Source of the DNA: Todiramphus chloris collaris
Taxonomy: Eukaryota; Chordata; Aves; Coraciiformes; Alcedinidae
Assembly (NCBI GenBank): GCA_025345505.1
Contig: JANVCC010000048.1
Span: forward strand, 1,968,037-2,032,036
DNA: 64,000 bases
Reading direction: 5' to 3'
A program made the translations under genes and the position numbers. The notes beneath the pieces are model-generated. The model was given only the letters and a program-made list of their open reading frames with translations, had not been told where the DNA came from and made no database searches. Of this stretch, positions 47,901-59,114 are shown piece by piece (position 1 is the stretch's first letter; each line of letters starts with the position of its first letter).

Positions 47901-49540
47901 TCAATTCACTTGAGGGCTTTGTGAATTGCAGCTAACCCTGAGCAATTCCCCTCTCAGCAAGGCTCCTTCTGAGGTTTGTTGTCTCCATCCTTATTATAGA
48001 AGTCCCTCAGTCTCTGCTGCCCTGGGCTGCAGCTTCTCTTTGTGGTTGTCTCCCTTCTCTGCAGCACCCTTGAATTTGGCTGGTCTTCTCTCCTGATCAT
48101 CCTCAGCTGGTCCCCAGGAAGAGCCCAAATCAGAGCTCCCACCTGGCCCTGGCATTGCTGTCTAAAAGTACCACGCTAAAAATGTGCAAACATCTCAAAG
48201 GGATTACTTCCTTTGCAAGAGTTTGCAGTGCTGGGATGCACGCAGCGGTAGATTGTGGTTTGCAGCCTCCCAAACTGGGAGCAATGTTATTTACAGCAGC
48301 TCCATCTCTGAAATCCCACAAAGTGAAAACTGAGGAAGGCACTAATGCAGACAGGAGGCACCAGTTTCCTTGCTAATAGGCAACCAGGGTATCAGATAGA
48401 GAGACAACACTAACCCCACCAAAAAAAAAGGTTTGAGGTTTCTAAACCCTACTGAAATGCTGCTACACTTGAGCAAGTCCCAACCAAAACATTTTCAAAT
48501 GACAAGGTCTTTGCTAACTGCTTGCACCGCACGTTTTTTTCTATTTCAACAAAACTCTCTTTACAATAGGAAAGTGTTCCACATACAATTTTTAAAGTAA
48601 CCCTGGTTAACACACTGCACACTCTCTATTTACTCTAAATCATAGCTATATTTTACCTCCCAGGACACATCTCTATCATTTTGTCTCCTTATGCTTTAAA
48701 AACAGTTTCTTGTTTTCTATTTCTATTTAAATGAAGGTAAGTTTACATCCTTCTGAAACAAAATTATTTGACCTTAATATTGATTCAGTACTCAAAGCAG
48801 GAAAAATGAAACTAATCATTCATACTGATATTAATCTAACAAGACGTCTTTTCCATGAAACAACTTTGATTAACAATTATTTGAAAAATTCCTGTTCACT
48901 TCTATATTGCCTCAATTCCCAGGTTCTTTAGAAATGTGCCATTTTATTGGCTTGTGAATTTTATGGTATATAAGAGAATTACCTACCATTTTTCACAGTT
49001 TCCAGTTTTATTACTGCAAAGTCAGTTTATTACCTCTTAGCATGTTCCTAAAAAGAAAAAGAAAAATCTCTGTAGAGGATATTAGAGGTCTCTTTTACAG
49101 GAGTCTATGCTGAAGTTTCTCTTTATATCCAGCTCCCATTCGACAACACACGGAGGAAAACACCTCAGAAAGACCACAGACCATTTCCCACAAACATCTC
49201 AAAACTGACCAAAAGTTTTACATCATTTGAAAACCAGTTACGGAGATAATTTTTCCTTAAAAACTTCAAATTCATCACTGATTCTTGAAACAGAGATAAT
49301 TTGAAGCTAAGAAATATGTTTGAAAACAAAGCATTCTTCTGGAGAAAGATATTGTCGACTTCATGGCATTTACTTATGATAAAATATCTGGGGTTGAATT
49401 TCAGTTTAATACATGGAGCAGAGAAATGCCTTAAAATGCCTGAAAGAATCCCATGGGTTTAGTCACACATAGTCCTTATGTCGAATTTCAAAGCAGGGCT
49501 GAGTTTTATCCCCACTCTCTCCTCTCCTGTTTTTTGAGGT
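44961..49540. other. Non-coding DNA, no gene or transposon recognised
   Basis: About 4.6 kb with no recognisable gene. It contains an A/C-rich tract at about 47686-47725, similar in make-up to that at 5649. Frames of 92-93 codons at 45449-45727 (+) and 46484-46765 (-) show no known motif. Confidence 0.5.
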
Positions 49541-49625
49541 ATTTTGTTTGTTTGTGTTGTGTGGTTTGGGCGTCGTTTTTCGTTTGGTTTTGGTTTTGTT
49601 TGTTTCTTTCTTTCTTTTTTGTTTC
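49541..49625. repeat. T/G-rich low-complexity tract
   Basis: A TTTG- and TTTC-rich tract of about 85 bp ending in a G7 run. It produces a Phe/Val/Cys-rich frame on the plus strand that should not be taken for a membrane protein. Confidence 0.85.
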
Positions 49626-49980
49626 GGGGGGGATATTTTGTAGGGTTTTCTTTTTAATTCAGAATCACACAGTACACAGCTCTTCTTGAAAGCTCTTAAT
49701 GATCTTGAGCATCTCTCTGACAGGAAGTAATTTTCTAAATAGGCAGGAGGAGGGTTGTTGTGGTTTTAGTTACAGAGTACAGGCTATTAAAATAAATATG
49801 AACATAAATTTCCAAGAGAAAACTGGCAGGATGGGACCAGTTATTCATCTGAATTCTGGTGAATTAGAGAGATTTAAGCCAGTTTCTACCAGCTGAGGAT
49901 CTGACCTGCTGGCATTTTGTTTGAGATTACACACATTTGTGTGACAGGCAGACAGATAGCTTGATTTAACAGCTTCTCGT

Positions 49981-50025
49981 GCTTCTTCTTCTTTTTTTTT
50001 TTTTTTTTTTTTCTTTTTTTTTTTT
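49981..50025. repeat. Polypyrimidine / poly-T tract
   Basis: CTTCTTCTTC followed by about 35 T residues with a single C. No retroelement is attached on either side. Confidence 0.9.
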
Positions 50026-53000
50026 AAACATCAGATGAGTTCTTTGAATATTCATATTGAGTTTACATGCCCTTACTTTTCACATTCAGCTTTTGAATAA
50101 TTACGTTCTGAGAGCTTCAACAAAGGCAGCAAAATAATTTGCAAATTTGAGGAGCCTTGTGTGCTCTCTGTTACCTTGAGGCCCTAGTCCTTCAGTTCAT
50201 CATTTCTAAAGCTTTTCCATGGGCAGAAGGTAAGAGCTTCACTAGCTTCATGGTATGACTTGTTTTCTCTTTGTGAAGCTTAATTGAGCTTCCTATAACT
50301 CATATGATACCTAAGATTTTTGGGTTTTAAATTATTATTATTCTTTTTTAAACATGTTTTCTTAGTACTGTTTGCCAGGTAACCAATTAATATAGGGTTG
50401 AACGTATGTTTTTGCAAATGACTTAGCTGTTGTCATAGCGTGGGTTACCATGGCTAAAATTTAGACACTGGGAATGGATGTTGAGCTGCTATCTCCCTGG
50501 AAGAAATTTAGATTTTCACTTTGTGTCGTGTGAGATGTGTTTGGTAACAAGATTGGGAAATCTTTCAAAACATTTGGGGTGTGAAGTGTTCCTTTGGATG
50601 TGGACCACTTAATCGTATCTAGCCCTGAGGAAAGTCTTTTTCTGTGCTCTAGACCCTCTAGACCATAAGTATGTGAGTCTCTGATTGACCCCAAGATGTT
50701 CAACTCAGTTAAAATGTTGTAGATTTGGGGCAGAATCGTAATAGAGGGAAGAACTAAAGAAGACCTGAAAGGAGACAAGTATGCCCCTACACAAAAGGGT
50801 GTTGTTCAGGTGAAAGGGTTGCAGATCTATGCACCAGTAAAGATTACTGGACTTTGAGAGGGAGGACTAGAGGTATGGAAACACCTTGAGAGTGAAGGAG
50901 ACCTCAGCACAACAGTAATTGCTTCTGGGTGCAGGAGGAGTGATACAAAGAGTGTTGTGAGCAGCTGGATGAGATCCCCTGAAAGACCTCTGAGGGCTGG
51001 ATTAGATGAGCTCCAAGAGTATAATGGGTTTATGAAGAGACTGTCCCATGACACTCATTCTTGACACCACCAAGTGTACTTAGTACCGTTGTGGGTCTGA
51101 CATGAAAAACAACAGACTGACTCTAGGTTAAAATCCCTTCTTAGGAATAGTCAGTGATAACAAAGCTGGGGGGAAATGGCAACTGTCTAAAGTTTACTTT
51201 ATTTCTGAAGCAGCACCTTGCTCAGCTACATTTTACTCTTATCCAAAGAGAAATTTAAGTCCCAGGACCCAGCTAAGCAAAGAGAAATAAACTCATGAAT
51301 TTTATTATGTCTTCCTGGAAAAAAAGAGTGAATTTCCTGCCTTCTGAAAGTCATTTAAACAGCATTACATTGAAGAGTTTCCCGAGGTTCGCTCCTTGGA
51401 AAGATGTGCAATCTTGTTCCAAATCCTGCCCCTAAATTTTTACACCCTTCTCTGCCATCAGTCTCATAGTATTTTAAGTAGGCCCAGTCTACTAGTCAGA
51501 CTCCAGAAGAAATCTGAAAGTCAAACATTTCAGTTTGTCTCTGTGATTGACATTCTGCCAAATGCAGATGATGAATTCCCGGAAAACCTGTCAACTAATT
51601 GAAGGACTGAAAATAAATTGTGTGTTACCCTAAGAGACCATGTTGCTGGTATCAGTTTGTGTATGAACTCTCCGCTCCTCCTCTGGCAGGAGCACTCCTG
51701 GCCCTTTAGCAGAGCTTTTACCACGAGGAACACAGCGTGGTTTAGATGCTCAGGTGGTAATTCAGCATAACTGCTTCCCTGTGTGACAGCTTTGCTGTTA
51801 TGCACCAATTTTATGATCTGACCCTGGACCGTCAAGTCTAAGTAACCCTTGGAAAAAGTTTGGTTTTTTTTTTCTTTGTGTCTGTTGTGCAGTATGTTGA
51901 ACATGGAACTGAAGAGTGGATGGAGTAATTGTAATGAATTCCAACCCTCCAAGAGTAGGAGCAGTGCTAGGAGTGAAGACAGGCTGTACAGAGCAAAAAT
52001 ATGATTTCATATGCTAGTCACAAGATTAATTGAGATGGAGCAGAAAAACTTGCAAGCAGATAAGGTATTTGCTGTAGTCTGTGGATGCAGCAGTTACTTT
52101 TATGTTTACATTTACAAAGCTCATCTCCACGTAGTTATAGATCACAAAACTTTGATTTTACTGTTTGGAAACTCAAAGATAAAATACCCAGGATGGAGAG
52201 ATAGGGATGAAGATTGAGAGCCTTCCAAAGACAATATCTTTGTCTGTAATTTGTCTAGATGACTGCTGTACAATGCAACAAGTAAAACCTTTCATAGCAG
52301 AAAAATATGCAAGTCATTTTGTCTTAAAAACTGAATGATGAACTGATTTAGGGTCTGCTCCAAAACCTGTGAAATCAGTGAGAATTTTCCCATTGATTCC
52401 AACGAGATCAAACTTTAAAGATGACTTATCCTGCAACAAAGGCAATGAAATCTGCAGCAGTGATGTGATCAATAAGAGGTCCAAATTTGCACAGATGTCC
52501 ATGTGGTAATTACTTTAAAACAAGAGACATTATGAATGGATATTTTAGTGGATATTGACTAGAAATTAATCTGATTTCAAGAGGTTTCCGGGCTCTTGAA
52601 ACAAGTGAAAGAGAAATGGGCACACAGTAGGTTCAAGGTAGCAAGTTTGCTCAACATCTCTTCAAATTCATCATTCAAATGATTTGTATGCACAGACAAT
52701 GAGAGAGAAAAATCACAGGACACAGAAAAAGACGTATGAGAGTCTGGAAAAAAAGGTTCATTTTAAACAGTGTATTCCTTTGGTTGTGTCTGTCTAGGAC
52801 TCAGTTACACTGCTGAGTCCCGACTGTCTTCGTGTCTGTGTATAAACCAAAATGAATGAGGGCAACATGGCTATTTGGACCTCCCTTGCTCTCCCAATGA
52901 ATGTTTGCAGTTATTTGGAAAGAACATTGCAAGGCTGCATTCAACTTCCTTCCCAATCTGTCCTGCTTATCCCAGAGCAGTGGCAATTATAACAGTGCTA

Positions 53001-55351
53001 GCTTGCACTTCTCAGATGAAGAGGACTTTTTCTTACAATGTAAACTCTTCTAGACAGAAGTATTTGGTCTGTATTTGTACAGTCCCAAAATGCTTTGAGA
53101 ATACAAATGAAAAATACCAACTCTTTGCTTCCTGTCTCATTGGCACAGCCATGTGTGAATGGCTCCTCTTTGTCCTTTAATATCATCTACTGAATCATGA
53201 TGAGTAACCATGATATTATTTGATGTGCTTGATAACATTGAAAGACCAGAGACATGACTTTGTACAGAATAATCTACTGGAAAAGGTTCTTGAAGAGCAG
53301 GTTATTATAAATCCTTTAAGTCATCACTCTATGTAAGAAAGGCAATGACACAGGCATTTTTTTAAGGCAGAAATCTAATACAATGTAGTATCTTCATATA
53401 AATATCTAAAGGAATTAGTAAGCTGAGTGAACAGAAAATGTAACTCCCTGCTGACAAAAGATCTTCCGTCACTGAGTTAGCAGCTTGAAACAACCTTCTC
53501 TTTCAGCAAGTCCTGAATAACCATTTCTTTGTTCGATACGGTACAGATGGTGTGAACCTTGACTGCCCTGCATGATGTGCTGAAGTCCAGCTCACAGAAA
53601 CACTTGGGGATCAATTTCGGGTGACTGTGTCACTAGCTGTATGAGAAGTAGCATACCCTGGGACACACACTGAGCCTGTCAGTCCATCACAGCAGCAGGG
53701 CTGGGGAGCCATCCTCCCCAGTGCAAGCTGGGAACAGCTATGGGAACATTTGGGCATCGCCTGTTCTCAAAGCTTGTCAGTGAAGGAGGATCCCCAGCAT
53801 CCCCAGTTAATTCTTACTGACAATATGTGTATGAGACTTAGCGTGTCTAAGGCAGCTGGCACATGCCAAACTCACTGATCATGAGTTTCATAGCTGATAC
53901 ATACACAGAGAGTAACTTCATCTGTGCTGAACACAACTCTCCTACCTTCATGTGAGTGTATCCAGTGGGCACGTCTGCAGGTGCCCCATCGTTTATTCTC
54001 CTGATGAGCAGATTCCTTATTTTTCCTCAGTGATGTTTCTGAGAGTTAAAAGAGAGAGAGAGAGGATAAGTGTCCAGGGAAAACAGCAAAATAAGCAAAA
54101 TTCATGGTATTGCATTTGTGCTTTTTCTGGAATAAGGAAGGCACTGCAGACTCTGAAGATCTCCCAGTCTAGTCACATATTTTAAAGAATATTATAATGT
54201 GACTTTTGAAACTAAACAGGGCTGGAATTTGACTGCACCAAGGCAACAGATATTTTTTGAAAGGCCCAGGTAGACTAAACATATATACTTGGTAAACTGC
54301 AAGGGCGGGAGAAGTATATTATACAATATAGCTATAATCATAAAGCACAAGATGTACTGAGTTGCTTTATGACCTCTTTCTTCTCCAGTGAAGAAAGCCC
54401 TAATAAGTCACTTCTGGCTGTGCCAGTCATGAATTACTGCTGTCTGCACAAAGGAAGATAAATATCGTAACACATCATAGAACATCTCTCCCTTTAAATA
54501 TTGTAAGTGGATAAAGATATAAAATCCAGGGAGATACAAGAGGAACCTGAAGCCATGAGTGAATAGCTAAGCCAAAGGATGAAAACTGAGTTAATCCAGA
54601 GTGTATCACTTTGAAAGCAAACCTCTGATATGAAATTTCTCCCATCCTAATGATGGATGGGGAAAAGAGTAGACGCGCATCTATATCTGTCCATGTCCAA
54701 TGGTGAGTTCTCCACCAAAACTACAAAGGAGGTGTTGTGGTGCTGTTCAAGATTTGCAGCTACCAGTCTATTCTCCTTGCCCAAGTGTTTTTTTTACTGT
54801 CTTGGCTGAAGATTTTGCCATGCCCTCACTGCTCAGCCTCCTCTCCCTGGCAGAAAATCTCTCCAGCAGAACAGGAAGAGAAGCTGCTTGTGTGAGTAAT
54901 CCCCTAACCTGTTTTACTAGCCCTTGTCTTTTGGAATGAACCAGATTTGTAAAGAGTCATTTAAGCTGTTTAAATATGGCTTCTGTTTGCTGAAAGGTAT
55001 TAAGAGGAGTAGCAGGGACAAATAGCTGGTTGGAGGAGTTAAATTGTAGTAGGAACAATGATGAGCATCTGAGGGGACAGTCCTGTTCTCATCCAGCAAA
55101 GCTGTAGCTGTGGAGAACATGTGGGCAAATACTTCCTCTCACTTTGCTCAGCAGAAGCAGTGCTGCTGATAGTGTGTATCAGAAAACTGGAACAGCTAGG
55201 ACTGTCAAAAAATAAATAAATCTAGAAAGTAGAAATATTGACTATTTCTGATTTCTGTGAATGCTCCATCTAATTGCTCTTGTGAAACAATAGGAAAGAA
55301 TCTCATTCAGGGAGAGTACCTTAAATGGATATCTGTGTATCAGAAATACCC
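50026..55351. other. Non-coding DNA, mostly featureless
   Basis: No gene is recognised in 5.3 kb. A GGGCTGGATTAGATGAGCTC segment near 50995 faintly recalls a CR1 tail but cannot be extended. A (GA)n run of eight units lies at 54049-54064. The 140-codon minus-strand frame at 51530-51952 is overlapped by other frames and has no domain that I recognise. Confidence 0.5.
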
Positions 55352-55706
55352 CAAAGGATCTTATTAATGTTTATAAATATCTGCAGGGTGGGTGTCAAGT
55401 AGAAGGGGCCAGTCTCTTGTCAGTGGTGCCCTGGGATAGGACGAGAGGTTATGGTCATAAGGTGAAGCACAGGAAGTTCTACCTCAACATGAGGAAAATC
55501 TTCTCCACTGTGAGAGTGCCAGAGCCTGGCCCAGGCTGCCCAGAGAGGCTGTGGAGTCTCCTGCTCTGGAGACTTTCCAGCCCCCCCTGGCTCTGTTCCT
55601 GTGTGGGCTGCCCTGGGTGACCCTGCTCTGGCAGGGGGGTTGGACTCCATGATCTCCAGAGGTCCCTTCCGACCCCTACAATTCTAGGATTCTGTGATTC
55701 TACGAT
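55352..55706 (+). mobile_element. CR1 LINE, 5'-truncated, plus strand (inverted-pair member)
   Basis: The copy starts near GGATCTTATTAATGTTTATA and runs through GCAGGGTGGGTGTCAAGTAG, CACAGGAAGTTCTACCTCAA, GGCTGCCCAGAGAGGCTGTG and GGGGTTGGACTCCATGATCT to the tail TTCTAGGATTCTGTGATTCT. It is clearly one subfamily with 41748-41914 and with the minus-strand copy 58777-59114. The coding remnant (CR1 ORF2 C-terminus, for example HRKFYLNMRKIFSTVRVPEP) is open for about 67 codons. Confidence 0.95.
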
Positions 55707-56223
55707 CAGTGATACAAACCGGTTACAAATTGGCAAGTCTGGATATTTTGTCAGGCAGAAGATTCTCAAATGTAGACAGGAAGACTGGTATGATTAAGAG
55801 ATTAAAAGAAAAATAAGATGAAAAGATAACAGGAAAAAGCTTTAAAATTGCACATTACTGTTTTAGGAATAAAAGGTACTGTCTAATGTTTTCTAAATAT
55901 ATTCCATTTCCACAGTACAACAGCTCTATTGGGATGAATCTTTAATAGGAGTCAGGCATCTGATCTGAAAAATGGTTTGTGTTTAGTTTGGTAAGTAGAG
56001 GGAAGTTTCGGAGATGTCTTGTAGAGGTGTTTGCTTATATGTGTTCTGAGCTGAACTTTTGGTATACTAGTATTGCTTATGACAGATTAATAGTCTTCAT
56101 TTTAAAGGGTGTTTGGGTTGTTTTGTTTTTTTTTTTTTTAATTTTAGAGGCATAATGAAATCGATTTCCTGAAACTTGAACTGTAAAGTGAAACTCAAGA
56201 TACCTTCTGCTGTTTACTTTGAG
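55707..56223. other. Short non-coding stretch
   Basis: Half a kilobase with a T-run near 56128-56140 and no recognisable gene or element. Confidence 0.5.
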
Positions 56224-56280
56224 CAGTGCATTGGACCGGATGACTTCAAGAGATCCCTTCCTGTGTCGTTCTATGGCTTT
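56224..56280 (+). mobile_element. Worn CR1 3' tail, plus strand
   Basis: CATTGGACCGGATGACTTCA, AGAGATCCCTTCCTG and TTCTATGGCTTTA match the CR1 3' end in order (TTGGACCAGATGACTTCC, AGAGGTCCCTTCC, TTCTATGATTCTA). Nothing upstream can be assigned to the element. It ends 36 bp before the long polypyrimidine tract. Confidence 0.65.
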
Positions 56281-56315
56281 ACAGCATAAAATAATGACAA
56301 ACTGCACAAGGTAAC

Positions 56316-56512
56316 CAGTTTCTTATTCTTTCTTCTTTCTTCTTTCTTCTTCCTTCTTTCTTCTTTCTTGTTCCTTCTTATTTTTCTTTTTTCTTTTTCT
56401 TTTCCTTTTTCTTTTTCTTCTTCCTTCTTCTTTTTCTTCTTCTTTTTCTTCTTTTTCTTCTTCTTTTTCTTCTTCTTCTTCTTTTTTTCTTTCCTTTTTT
56501 TTTTGTTTTGCA
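56316..56512. repeat. Long polypyrimidine (TTC/TTCTTT)n tract
   Basis: About 195 bp in which the plus strand is almost pure T and C (CTTT, CTT and CTTCTTT units), interrupted by very few purines. The minus strand is the matching (GAA)n-like polypurine and would encode only Lys/Glu strings, hence the spurious Lys/Glu-rich frames there. Such mirror-like tracts can form triplex (H-DNA) and often expand or contract. Confidence 0.95.
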
Positions 56513-58776
56513 AGGATTGTGTGAGCAAAACAAAGCAACCCTAAAATTACAGTTCATCAGGAGACTCTGTATGAAGATGCTGATTTCTCCTTTTCACCAT
56601 GGTGCAGTGAAAATCCATCTGTTGTACATGGATGAGTCTCATACTCTCCCCTTCGGGAAGGCAAAGGTTTCCAGACACCTGATGGGTGGGTAATCCTGGA
56701 GCAACCATTCTGCCCTGCAAAGCCCTGGCCTCTCTCTAGCTGAGGCCCAGAAGAACTGCAAAGTGGAAAGAGATTCCCTGAGCAGGCATGCAGATGTATG
56801 CCTGTGACGTATGCCCCAAGGTACACCCCGGGAAATGTTCAGAGAAGTTGAGTTTGTTGGCTAATTTACTCAAAGCATTTCAGCATGAACTTTTCTTGTT
56901 TCTTGCTTTCCTTGCTAATCCTTTTTTTTTCCATTTATCATTAACTGTTCCAATTTTATCAATAGCCACTCCCTTTTGGCTCAGTTTGCTCTATGATTGC
57001 TATTGATTATGTCACCAAAATACTTGATTCTTTTATAGTGTTTTCTTCATCAGGCTGTTTCATTCATTCCCATACCAAAACAACAGAAAAATTACTTACT
57101 CTGTACAACCTGGTAACCAGCTCCCAGCTATTTTTTATCCCCAAAACCTGAGCACACATGTAGATACAGGATGATCAACTTCCTTGCACATCCATGGATA
57201 ACACTGCTGTAGGTTGATAATCCACAATTTCTTTGATAAGACAACAGTAAAAAGAAGGACAGTGATGCATCATAATAGCTTTCAAATTCCAGATTTCATA
57301 TTTCTGTTTCATAAGGTATCAAGGAAAATTAAGAGATATCAGTTTAAATTTTTTGACCTTTAAACAACAACAAAAAAATTTCTCATTTTTAAACCACTGA
57401 TAAAATAAGAGATGTCAACGAATTGTACATTGCAATGAAGTGTGTCGTTGGCATAATGAAAGATATATCAATGTTATATCCATTATGGAAATTCCCAGAG
57501 GCTGGTTTCATTCTGTTTTGTGCTGGAATCACCACAGGTATGTTCTTAATTTCAATGGCTAGTTTATTAGGATTGTAATGGAAACTGGCACCATGTGGAT
57601 AAATCTATTCAAGCAAATGATTTCATCATTATGGTTTATAAAAAGATCTTCCTGATCTATTAAGAATACTTCACTATTTGTAAGGACAATTTCAATGACC
57701 CAACTGGGGAATTATGTCACCTCTTTAGCAAGCGATTAATTAGGATAAAAGGGACCTGCAGAGACAGTGGTCTCCCGCAATTTATGAATCACTGTCTACA
57801 TTTCTCTTTAGATCTACTGCTTCATGTTAAAGCTTATTTTAGACAAAGGTAAAATATAATATTTGTAATTTTACTAATTTTTAATATCTTATATTGTTGT
57901 GCTTTCTTTGTTTCGTACTCCGTTACTTTTTGCCCTTTTTAGATCCTACACAACTGCACTACATTAGCCAACTCCACTTTTTTTTTTCTCTTACATTCCT
58001 AATTATCTTCATTGTGGATATTTTGTGAACAAGGTGGTGCAGCTTGTAGACATATATCAGGAGCATTTGGTTGTTTAAAAAGACAAGACCATGCTTACCA
58101 ACTCCTTATGGCCCTTTGCATCTCTTCAGTGTGGCAAAAAATACATCATAAATTCAGTTGAAATAGATTTTTAAGGACTGCATCTAATGACCCTGGTCCA
58201 TAGTACCTACTGAAATTTTGAGACTGCTGTAATTCCTCTTAAAATTGTTACTTTTCTGGCACCTAAAACCAGTGGAAATTCCAGACAGTGATTTAGTTTG
58301 CCTATTTTTCAGGCCTGAAGTGCCTAAGCCTGTAGGGTATCTAATTACATTAGGTGCCAGAAGAATTCTCTGAGTACTTAATTTTATTCAACTATACATA
58401 CTCTAGGGAGATCTATATTTATCCCTCAACCAGAGCCCTCCTGTGTTCAGGGTTAAGTTGAGAAACACTTGATTCCTCAGAAATAATTCTGAGAAATGCA
58501 AAAAGTTAGGTGACATTAAAACTATGGTTAACTTCATTTAATATCATCATAGTAATAATGGTATCACTCACCTTTTGTGTAATAATCCCACAGTCAGAAC
58601 ACTCACCCAAGAAATTATACACTTTGTAATGCAGCTTTAGTGGGATTGATCCCATACTCTTTGGAAAATGCCCATGAGATATCCTGGTTAAAAGGACTCT
58701 TTGCCTTTATACCTGAAGCCAACCTATTGTGCAAGCAGATGTGCTAGTTTTCTTGCTCTATTGGAAAGAGGAAATA
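56513..58776. other. Non-coding DNA between inverted CR1 copies
   Basis: No gene is recognised. The segment of about 57420-57870 has a low-repeat, motif-dense look (TAATTAGG, GCAATTTATGAATC, AATTTCAATG) that would suit a conserved non-coding element, but this is only an impression. Confidence 0.4.
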
Positions 58777-59114
58777 ATAGAATCCAGAATGGTAGGTGTT
58801 TGAAGAGACCTCTGGAGACCATCAAGCTCAACCCCCCCTGCCAGAGCAGGGTCACCCAGGGCAGCCCACACAGGAACAGAGCCAGGGGGGTTGGAAAGTC
58901 TCCAGAGCAGGAGACTCCACAGCCTCTCTGGGCAGCCTGGGCCAGGATCTGTTACTCTCACGGGGAAGAAGTTTTTCCTCATGCTGGGGTGGAACTTCCT
59001 GTGTTTCACCTTGTGACCATTACCTCTCATACTATCACAGAGCACAGCTGGAAGGAGACTGGCCTCTTCTACTTGACCCCCACCCTTCAGATATTTGTGA
59101 ACATTAATAAGATG
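58777..59114 (-). mobile_element. CR1 LINE, 5'-truncated, minus strand (inverted-pair member)
   Basis: The plus strand reads ATAGAATCCAGAATGGTAGG, GACCTCTGGAGACCATCAAG, AGAGCAGGGTCACCCAGGGC, CAGGAGACTCCACAGCCTCT and, at the far end, ATTTGTGAACATTAATAAGA. It is the reverse complement of the copy at 55352-55706, with roughly 85-90% identity by eye over about 330 bp. Its 5' break falls at the same CTTATTAATG point. The minus-strand frame 58758-59045 carries the ORF2 C-terminal remnant (KHRKFHPSMRKNFFPVRVTD). Confidence 0.95.

Noticed and set aside
50985-51025. GGGCTGGATTAGATGAGCTC as a CR1 3' tail
   Set aside because: Resemblance covers under 30 bp, with no following CCTTCC block and no octamer tail.
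51530-51952. 140-codon minus-strand frame
   Set aside because: No domain recognised, overlapped by other frames, no CpG or promoter context.
56271-56538. Lys/Glu-rich frames on the minus strand that could be taken for a charged coiled-coil protein
   Set aside because: They translate a pure polypurine simple repeat; the composition fully explains them.
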